Source of the DNA: Methanobacterium sp. SMA-27
GTDB lineage: Archaea; Methanobacteriota; Methanobacteria; Methanobacteriales; Methanobacteriaceae
Assembly: GCF_000744455.1 (NCBI RefSeq)
Contig: NZ_JQLY01000001.1
Coordinates: forward strand, 682,001 to 746,000
Direction of reading: 5' to 3'
Length of the DNA: 64,000 nt
The position numbers were made by a program, and so were the translations under genes. Every line of letters starts with the position of its first letter. The first letter of the stretch is position 1. Positions 57,690 to 64,000 of this stretch are shown here, piece after piece. The notes below the pieces were generated by a model. That model saw nothing but the letters and a program-made list of their open reading frames with translations, made no database searches and had not been told where the DNA came from.

Positions 57690-57975
57690 ATATGAATTGA
57701 TTATAACATGGGTTACAACAGTTTTTTCAGTAGTAGGTTCGATAATATATATGGTGGCATATTAGCAACAATCAAACGTTAGTATCAGAAATAAGAAGAA
57801 AACACTTTTATTATGCAGAAATTCGGTTTATATCAAAAATTACCCTGGGACTAGAATTTTTCATAGTAGGAGACCTTATAAAAACCATCACCGAACCAAA
57901 ATTCTCTCAAATCACCACACTAGCCGTAATCGTCTGTATACGAAAGTAATCGGATACTTCATGGACAAAGAATAA
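57690..57975 (+). pseudogene. Broken DUF1622 membrane protein gene
   Basis: Pieces in shifted frames give a DUF1622-like protein: WVTTVFSVVGSIIYMVAY, then EIRRKHFYYAEIRFISKITL, GLEFFIVGDLIKTITEPKFS, and VIGYFMDKE to the stop at 57975. At least two frame changes are needed. The motif LEF-x-x-x-GDL is typical of that family. Confidence 0.65.
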
Positions 57976-58158
57976 TAAGAACCCAAAAACAAATTCAAAA
58001 ATAGGTTATTATTAATTCTTCGAAAATTGTAATTCATCAAAAATCTAGAATAGTACTATAGATGTGATTTATTTTGACCATGCTTTAAACCAGGATATGA
58101 ACTAACTTAATGACAAATCCATGAATCTGTTGATCAAAGAATAAAAGGAGGAAAAAAA

Positions 58159-58515
58159 ATGATTACAAAAATGAGTGAAAGTAAAGGAAATGTATTAGGC
58201 TTCAAACTAATAGGTGACGTTACTAAAGAAGATTACAAAATATTAGTGCTTGAAGTGCAAACACTAGTAGACAAAGAAGGATCAATTTCCATACTTTCCG
58301 ATATGACACAATTCAAATGGGTAGATATAGATGCATGGGGGGCTGATTTTAACTTTAGCCGTACATACCGCAAGAAGATAAATAAAATGGCCATCATTGG
58401 GGATAAAACTTGGGAAAAGTGGCTAACAAATCTTGTAGAACTTTTTTTATCCATAGAAACCAAGTTTTTCGACCCGATTGATATAGAAGCTGCATGGAAA
58501 TGGTTAAAAGAATAA
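58159..58515 (+). CDS. SpoIIAA/STAS-like protein
   Basis: A 118-residue single-domain protein with the STAS-like fold of the SpoIIAA-like family: GNVLGFKLIGDVTKEDYKIL, SISILSDMTQFKWVDIDAWG and MAIIGDKTWEKWLTNLVE. Members may bind lipids or regulate other proteins; no partner is seen here. ATG 58159 has a strong AAAGGAGG site. Confidence 0.82.
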   Translation: MITKMSESKGNVLGFKLIGDVTKEDYKILVLEVQTLVDKEGSISILSDMTQFKWVDIDAWGADFNFSRTYRKKINKMAIIGDKTWEKWLTNLVELFLSIETKFFDPIDIEAAWKWLKE

Positions 58516-59213
58516 AACCTCGCAAACAGACAACCCTAGAGATACTTCTACGAGAGACGGAGAATCAAAATAGAAGCATCATATATTTCCTTTAATTTTG
58601 ATTCTTTATTTGTGCTTCTCAAATTAACAGCAGCTATGGGTAAATAACATAGTCAACATATAACTATATGAATAAATGAATCTGTCTATGAGTAAACACA
58701 TAGATTAAAGATATTAGGTTGCCGCAAGTGGGAACTCAACTAAAAAATGGTGTATTTTTTAGACTTAAACGATCTATTTTAATACTCTAAACCACTTTTT
58801 GTATTACCCTATTCCGTAACATACTTTGATGAATGTATACTAAAAGTAACTATATTTAGAGTCATTTTTAACATAACTTTATTTATAAAATTATTACTAA
58901 TTATTTTTTTATTAAAATTTGTCAGAATAAGAATAGAATGAGTATGCAGGCAACACACCTTTATGATTTGGTTAGTATCCACTTTCCATCATTTATTTTA
59001 AGAAATTTATTATTTTTGATAATTATTGACGACACAATTGATTATATAGGAATGTTAATGATTCCACAACAAAAATGTCTAGGTTAAGTTAAAGGTTACT
59101 TCCAAATACAAAATTAAAATAACTAGTGATTTATTACAGTAATCTTCGTTTTTTATCTTTTCTCAACATAGAAACAAATAGGGTTATTAACATATAATAG
59201 ATTGGTTATTACA
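58516..59213. other. Intergenic region, about 700 bp, with dispersed repeat copies
   Basis: No gene is seen. At 58938-58985 it contains a copy of the DNA that follows the permease at 11729 (AGTATGCAGGCAACACACC) and at about 59049-59110 a copy of the DNA that precedes it at 10678 (TTAATGATTCCACAACAAAA). The two together resemble the spacer of a tandem gene array whose genes are lost. Confidence 0.45.
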
Positions 59214-60971
59214 ATGTCAGATATTAAAATTTTACTGGTAGAGGATGAAAGCGTTGAAGCTATGGAACTCAAACGTACATTAGAATTTTTAGGTTATGAA
59301 GTCCCATATATCGCTTCCGATTCTGAAGAAGCTGTAAATAAAGCTTTAGAAATTATGCCTGGACTTGTTTTGATGGATATAATTCTTAAAGGAGATAGTG
59401 ATGGTATTGAAGCCGCTTCCAAGATTAAAAAGCTTAATATTCCCCTTATATATTTAACTGCCCATTCTGAAGAGCCTACAATTGAAAGAGTTAAACTTAC
59501 AGAACCCTATGGATATATAATTAAACCTTACAATATTAATGAACTTAAATATACTATTGAACTCGCACTTTACAAAAATCAGATGGAAAAAGTTTTAAAA
59601 GAAAGTGAAAAAAACTATCGTGAGTTGGTTAATAACTCAATGGTTGCTATTTATAAGACCAATTTAAAGGGAGATATACTCTTTGCTAACTATGCTATGG
59701 TTGAACTGTTTGATTTTGAAAGTATTGAAGCATTAAAAACCAAAACAGCACTACAAATCTATAAAAATCCAAAAGACCGTAAAAAGCTCATTCAAAAACT
59801 ACAAAAAACTGGCAGGTTCAGACATCAGAAAGTTGAAATGGTTTCAAAATGTGGTGAAACAATTACCATCCTTCTCAGCGCACATTTAGAAGATAACATC
59901 ATATCTGGAATGATGATGGACATCACTGAACAAAACAAAGCTAAAAATGAACTTCTTGAAAGTGAAGATTTTTTGAAAAATATTGTAGAAAATATTCCAA
60001 ACATGATTTTTATTAAAAGTGCTGACAAACTTAATTTTGAAATGGTTAACAAAGCCGGAGAAGAATTGATGGGACATTCCCGAGAAGAATTAATTGGCAA
60101 AACAGACTATGATTTTTTCCCAAAAAAGGAAGCGGATTTTTTCACACAAAAAGATAGAGAAGTTCTTCAAAACAAGAAATTAGTAGATATACTTGAAGAA
60201 ACCATTGAAACCAAGGATTTAGGTCAAAGAATATTACACACCAAGAAAATTCCCATACTCGACAAAGAAGGAAATCCCCAATATCTCTTAGGTGTGTCTG
60301 AAGACGTCACCGAACTAAAACAAGGCGAAATAAAAATCAGAAAATCTTTAGATGAAAAAGAAACTCTTCTCCGAGAGATTCACCACAGGGTCAAAAACAA
60401 TCTCCAGATAATCGCTAGTTTGCTCCATCTACAAGAATCTACCGTAAATGATGGGGAATTGGAGAATATTTTGAAAGAAAGTGAAAGTCGAGTCAAAAGC
60501 ATGGCCATAGTTTACGACAAACTCTACCAATCACCCAATTTCACCGATATCAATTTCAAGAAATACATCGAAAAACTAGTATACGACATACTATACACTT
60601 ACGGAATTAAAAAAGGAACCATCAAAGCACAAATGGATATTGAAGACATACTTCTTAACATTGACACAGCCATACCACTAGGACTCATAATTAACGAATT
60701 AATCACCAACAGCGTCAAATATGCCTTCCCCCAAAAAAAAGGGACCATAACCATACAACTCAAATCCTTACCCGAAAAAATGGAAATCACCATTGCAGAT
60801 GATGGAATAGGAATACCAGAAGACATCAATCTAGAAAATCCAGAAACACTCGGCCTGCAACTAGTGAAAAATTTAGTTCGTCAAATTGATGGTGAAATAG
60901 AACTCGACAGAAACCACGGAACAGAATTTAAAATTAAGTTTAAAGAACTAGAATACAAAGAACGAATTTAA
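59214..60971 (+). CDS. Receiver-PAS-PAS histidine kinase
   Basis: A 585-residue soluble sensor kinase. The receiver (1-120) has an intact acidic pocket (ILLVEDE), phospho-Asp ([14 protein letters not shown]), Thr (IYLTAHSEE) and Lys (YIIKPYN). Two PAS domains follow (starting [20 protein letters not shown] and [20 protein letters not shown]). Then come the HisKA_2 phosphoacceptor ([20 protein letters not shown]) and HATPase ([29 protein letters not shown]). The start at 59214 is chosen because family members begin [12 protein letters not shown]; an ATG lies 12 bases upstream. It is close in plan to the kinase at 51480. Confidence 0.92.
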   Translation: MSDIKILLVEDESVEAMELKRTLEFLGYEVPYIASDSEEAVNKALEIMPGLVLMDIILKGDSDGIEAASKIKKLNIPLIYLTAHSEEPTIERVKLTEPYGYIIKPYNINELKYTIELALYKNQMEKVLKESEKNYRELVNNSMVAIYKTNLKGDILFANYAMVELFDFESIEALKTKTALQIYKNPKDRKKLIQKLQKTGRFRHQKVEMVSKCGETITILLSAHLEDNIISGMMMDITEQNKAKNELLESEDFLKNIVENIPNMIFIKSADKLNFEMVNKAGEELMGHSREELIGKTDYDFFPKKEADFFTQKDREVLQNKKLVDILEETIETKDLGQRILHTKKIPILDKEGNPQYLLGVSEDVTELKQGEIKIRKSLDEKETLLREIHHRVKNNLQIIASLLHLQESTVNDGELENILKESESRVKSMAIVYDKLYQSPNFTDINFKKYIEKLVYDILYTYGIKKGTIKAQMDIEDILLNIDTAIPLGLIINELITNSVKYAFPQKKGTITIQLKSLPEKMEITIADDGIGIPEDINLENPETLGLQLVKNLVRQIDGEIELDRNHGTEFKIKFKELEYKERI

Positions 60972-60981
60972 GGTGGTATTT

Positions 60982-61071
60982 TTGACTGAAGATGATTTTC
61001 CAAAGGATTCTAAGAAATCAGTTAATTTTAATGAAGATTACTCTAGACTTGTTAATCGACATCGTAAGTAA
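60982..61071 (+). CDS. Possible small peptide or relic, 29 aa
   Basis: TTG at 60982 has AAGGTGG upstream and opens MTEDDFPKDSKKSVNFNEDY, ending RLVNRHRK. It begins 10 bases after the histidine kinase stop, so it is translationally linked. It looks like the N-terminus of a lost protein more than a complete one. Confidence 0.4.
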   Translation: MTEDDFPKDSKKSVNFNEDYSRLVNRHRK

Positions 61072-61189
61072 GTAATTATATAAATAAATGAACCATAATG
61101 AGTAAACGCATCGGTTTATAAATAATGGAATATATGTTAATCATGATCTATAACAACTGATACAAATTATTAACATAAGAGGTTTTTAA

Positions 61190-61861
61190 ATGTCTAATGA
61201 GAATCAGCCCAACATAGGAGAGGACTATATCCGTTTTCACAAAGTTATGACTCGTGGTCTTGCAGTGTCCCTTCAGAATATTAATGAGTTTTTGCAGATA
61301 GGAGCATTAGAAAAATTAAATCGTGAAGGTTTCATTAAATATGTTCAGAGCTTTTCATCAGTCTTACATGGACATCATCAGGCTGAAGATGAGAAGATAT
61401 TTCCTTACTTCAAAGACAAATTACCTGAAGTACCATATGAACGATTAATATCAGAACACGAAGTATTTAATGACGGATTACAGGAAATAAACACTGGAAT
61501 TGATCATTTAACGTCAGAAAACGACGAATTGGACTCACTAAAACTATTAAAATCAGGTTTCGATAAGATAGATCAGATATGGCATCCCCATATACAGATT
61601 GAGAATAAACAATTATATGAAAGAATACGAAGTTTGAACATAGATTTGGAAGAGATGATCAGATTACAAAAAGAGGATAAAAAGTTCTTTCAAGAACACA
61701 CTGGCCCCGCATACTTGGTGATGCCATTTGTATTATATAACTTATCTCCCGAAGATCGAGCAATATTAACTCAAGGATCTCCAGAGATTGTAGCAAAACA
61801 ACTCTTATCCATTGATTGGAAAGATAAATGGACACCAATGCAACCATTTTTACTTAAATAA
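61190..61861 (+). CDS. Hemerythrin-like (HHE) protein
   Basis: A 223-residue protein with a hemerythrin-like four-helix bundle carrying likely iron ligands: FHKVMTRGLAVSL, LHGHHQAEDEKIFPYF, SEHEVFNDGL and IWHPHIQIENKQLYE. It has a 70-residue C-terminal extension with the sequence GPAYLVMPFVLYNLSPEDRA. Such proteins may bind oxygen or nitric oxide or store iron. The start is ATG 61190 with AGAGGT upstream. It is downstream of the histidine kinase and may be co-regulated. Confidence 0.88.
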   Translation: MSNENQPNIGEDYIRFHKVMTRGLAVSLQNINEFLQIGALEKLNREGFIKYVQSFSSVLHGHHQAEDEKIFPYFKDKLPEVPYERLISEHEVFNDGLQEINTGIDHLTSENDELDSLKLLKSGFDKIDQIWHPHIQIENKQLYERIRSLNIDLEEMIRLQKEDKKFFQEHTGPAYLVMPFVLYNLSPEDRAILTQGSPEIVAKQLLSIDWKDKWTPMQPFLLK

Positions 61862-62117
61862 TACATTGATGTGAATTCAACACTCTCTTTATGGATTGTT
61901 TGATTGAAAGCTTAATTGTTCTTTAAATCCTTGAAAAGGAAACAAAGCACCATATTAATCTAGTAAAATGGTGCACATTGTAATTATTGAGATTCGTAAC
62001 TGAGAAAACGTTTCATAATTGAAACAATCTATAAACAAGCCCCCAGCTTGCGATACCATAATCAATCATAAAAAACATTAATGAAGTTATAGATATCGCT
62101 TAATGGTTATTTTCTAC

Positions 62118-62729
62118 TTAATTTGTATATTTTATTCCATCAAAAAATGTCTCAAAAAATATTTTTCTTTCTTTGGTTTTTGTCGGAATAATGTATTCAA
62201 CTGTAAATGTGACATGAGCTGAAAAAAACTTAGAAATGTATTTAGGAGGTAAATCTTTCAATATTTTATTTTTAATTCCATCTTCTATTAAATTTAACAA
62301 TTTTTTTTCATGATCAGGGATTTTAAGTTTGGGATTTTTAATATTATATGGTGATGATTTGAATTGTTTCATGAATTTATATTTATCAGGATTATTCACT
62401 CCCCACTCTACTCTTTCGAGCCAGAACTTTTCTAAAGATTCATAACCCACTGAAGATTCTATTAGATCCGGAAAGCTTTCTAAACTTTCTTCTTGTATAG
62501 AGGTGCCTAATTCAATGATCAAATCTACCTTAGTTTCAAAATGTAAATAGAGAGTCCCTGTTGCAATGCCTGCTTCTTTAGAAATTAGAGAAGTTGAGGT
62601 ATTATCTATACCTTTTTCGTTAAATAGCTTCAAAGCTGATTCAAGAATTTTCTTTTTTTTATTTTCACAAAACCAATCTGAAACTATTAAAATAAATTTT
62701 GTTGCATTAATTCTTGTAAAGAAGCTCAT
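62118..62729 (-). CDS. TetR-family repressor
   Basis: A TetR regulator of about 203 residues: HTH helices in KKILESALKLFNEKGIDNTS and ISKEAGIATGTLYLHFETKV. The N-terminus before the HTH is longer than usual, with a hydrophobic patch, so the true start may be downstream, although no well-placed binding site is seen there. It is divergent from the DUF5518-type gene at 62881 and probably controls it or itself. The ligand is unknown. Confidence 0.85.
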   Translation of the reverse strand: MSFFTRINATKFILIVSDWFCENKKKKILESALKLFNEKGIDNTSTSLISKEAGIATGTLYLHFETKVDLIIELGTSIQEESLESFPDLIESSVGYESLEKFWLERVEWGVNNPDKYKFMKQFKSSPYNIKNPKLKIPDHEKKLLNLIEDGIKNKILKDLPPKYISKFFSAHVTFTVEYIIPTKTKERKIFFETFFDGIKYTN

Positions 62730-62880
62730 TTAGGTTATTTTCCAATTAGCTATTTTTATATTCAATTTAAGTAAGTGTAGAAATTTTTATATGATTATAG
62801 CAACATATAATGTAGTAGAATGCAATAGGGTGTAAGATTCAGTTAACACTATATATTTAATTATTGGAGGAATGTAAAAG

Positions 62881-63399
62881 ATGGTAAGTGTTGGGGCGAT
62901 AGTTGAAGGTTTTATTTTGGCAATTATAATTACTGTTGTTTTATCTATTTTGGGTGTTGGATCAGTTATTGGATTGCCAGTTGCAATATTTGGTTTTCTA
63001 CTCGCAGGTATAATTGTTGGATACATATCATATGGTGATATTATTGATGGTGTGATTAATGGAGCACTTATGGGAGTTGCAGGTGCAATAATCTTATGGA
63101 TACTAAGCTTATTCAAAGGTCAGATAGCTGCATTCTCTTCACAATTATCAACCTTTGTCCCATTAAACTCAGCACCAGAATTAATTCTTGTAATAGTCGC
63201 AGGCGCAATAGGCGGTTTAATCGGCTCTCTAATATTATTATTAAACCGCAGAAACCGCAGAAACTATGGCGGCCGAAGGGACGGAGATCGAAGAGATGAT
63301 GATCGAAGGGATGACAGAGATCGAAGAGATGATAGAAGGGATGACAGAGATCGTAGAGATGATAGGGATAGAAGGGATGATAGGGATAGAAGAGACTAA
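62881..63399 (+). CDS. DUF5518-type membrane protein with Arg-Asp repeat tail
   Basis: A 172-residue protein. Four membrane segments carry the family motif GYISYGDIIDGVINGALMG. The last 45 residues are a low-complexity tail of Arg and Asp in repeated RRDDRD units, encoded by a purine-rich DNA repeat (63260-63399). The intact paralogues at 13377 and 50935 lack such a tail. ATG 62881 has GGAGGAAT upstream. It is divergent from a TetR gene. Confidence 0.8.
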   Translation: MVSVGAIVEGFILAIIITVVLSILGVGSVIGLPVAIFGFLLAGIIVGYISYGDIIDGVINGALMGVAGAIILWILSLFKGQIAAFSSQLSTFVPLNSAPELILVIVAGAIGGLIGSLILLLNRRNRRNYGGRRDGDRRDDDRRDDRDRRDDRRDDRDRRDDRDRRDDRDRRD

Positions 63400-63457
63400 G
63401 ATAATAACTAACGTGTGAAAATAAGTTAAAAAAATGAAAATTTAGAGGAGTGATATA

Positions 63458-63547
63458 ATGGATAATAAAGGACAGACTAGTTGGATAGGCCTCATTGTAT
63501 TCATAATAGTAGTAATAATCTTATTAAAGATATTAGGATTGTACTAA
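63458..63547 (+). CDS. Single-TM peptide, 29 aa
   Basis: ATG 63458 follows GAGGAGTGAT and opens MDNKGQTSWIGLIVFIIVVI plus nine residues to the stop. One membrane helix follows a short polar start. The strong binding site and position 58 bases after the DUF5518-type gene suggest a real co-expressed peptide. Confidence 0.6.
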   Translation: MDNKGQTSWIGLIVFIIVVIILLKILGLY

Positions 63548-63566
63548 GATTTTTAAGGATTTTTTA

Positions 63567-63606
63567 GGGATAACGAGAGTTATCCCCTGTGTTTATGCCA
63601 TAAACA
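63567..63606 (+). terminator. Two adjacent hairpins
   Basis: GGGATAAC-GAGA-GTTATCCC (63567-63586) is followed by TGTTTAT-GCC-ATAAACA (63590-63606). They lie after the small peptide gene and before the last gene; termination is likely, but the T-run is weak. Confidence 0.45.
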
Positions 63607-63688
63607 TAGAGAAAATTTCAGATATGATAAAAAAAGTTTTATAAATTTCAGATAGGCTCTTGATTGATAACTAAAAAAAGGTATAAAA

Positions 63689-64000
63689 TGAATAAAAAAA
63701 TTGATATACTGCTTATAAATCCTTACGATGAAAATGCATTAAAAAATTCACTTGGTTTCATAACCCCACCCACAAATCTTATGTACCTGGCATCATCACT
63801 TGAGAAAGAATCTTACTCAGTCAAAATTGTAGATGATGATCTTCTCCAGATGGGCTACGAAAAGGTTTCTGAACTGGCAGAAAAGCTCAATCCACAAATA
63901 GTAGGTGTTACAGCAACCACATCTACTATAAAAAGCGCCTTGAAATACGTGGAACTAGTCAAAAACATTCTACCCAATTCATTAACTGTAATAGGTGGAC
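63689..64000 (+). CDS. B12-binding radical SAM protein, N-terminal part (cut by window end)
   Basis: The frame from ATG 63689 runs off the window. The 104 residues seen are the cobalamin-binding domain of the same class as the gene at 21857: [39 protein letters not shown] and [20 protein letters not shown], ending in VIGG. The radical SAM core is presumably beyond the end. Confidence 0.8.

Noticed and set aside
58660..61130. Similar AT-rich stretches at about 58665 and 61077 (ATAAATGAA...GAGTAAAC)
   Set aside because: The similarity is short and in very AT-rich DNA; chance cannot be ruled out.

Overview
The window is archaeal and most likely from a Methanobacteriales methanogen, a Methanobacterium-like organism. 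The markers seen in the sequence are a TFB with zinc ribbon and two cyclin repeats, a TFE-like factor, an archaeal histone, Alba, TRAM-domain proteins, a secreted protein with a C-terminal region resembling pseudomurein-binding repeats, a tRNA-Leu(CAG) with no encoded CCA, AT-rich DNA, and GGAGGTGAT-type ribosome binding sites before most genes. Only part of the window is housekeeping. Much of it is accessory: envelope and membrane proteins, stress proteins, small zinc-finger and ribbon-helix-helix proteins, and an unusually high number of broken genes.

Layout. 0-8.5 kb: stress and envelope genes (DUF308, UspA, PNPOx-like, two divergent alpha/beta hydrolases, a secreted amidotransferase-fold protein) and a 30-residue, very basic peptide gene. 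8.6-15 kb: membrane proteins (one GC-rich, one built from three internal repeats), a bile-acid:sodium-symporter-like permease with a decayed relative nearby, and tiny RHH-type genes. 15-20.5 kb: Alba, a broken CPBP protease gene, tRNA-Leu, histone, small proteins, a TFE paralogue beside a truncated KaiC gene, and a frameshifted tyrosine recombinase. 21-25.5 kb: an arsenic or metal-response cluster of ArsR, a B12-binding radical SAM protein and a Cys-containing membrane protein, divergent from ArsC with a CC-repeat tail and a DUF166 protein, followed by a Cys-rich 51-residue protein. 25.6-33.5 kb: TFB, small zinc and RHH proteins, two tandem TRAM proteins, PH-like and zinc-ribbon genes, and DUF169. 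33.5-40.5 kb: a 14-TM MFS pump, UspA, DUF4013, a broken methyltransferase gene, and a TetR/flavoprotein operon with three operator-like palindromes. 40.5-51.3 kb: secreted proteins, a lone receiver domain, Hsp20, an ABC1/UbiB-type kinase, a methyltransferase, a VOC protein, an MFS pump and a potassium channel. 51.4-61.9 kb: two receiver-PAS-histidine kinases around a stretch of pseudogenes, plus STAS-like and hemerythrin-like proteins. 62-64 kb: TetR, a DUF5518-type protein with an Arg-Asp repeat tail, a 29-residue membrane peptide, and the start of a second B12-binding radical SAM gene that runs off the window.

The two most interesting signals are these. First, several genes have a strong Shine-Dalgarno sequence followed at normal spacing by ATT (also ATA or ACG) where no ATG, GTG or TTG exists. 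In the TetR and lipoprotein cases a stop codon lies directly upstream, so a near-cognate start is hard to avoid unless the gene is dead. Second, the ArsR-linked cluster joins a cobalamin-binding radical SAM enzyme, a membrane protein, an unusual ArsC and a Cys-rich peptide. Domain names were recognised by eye; no search was run.
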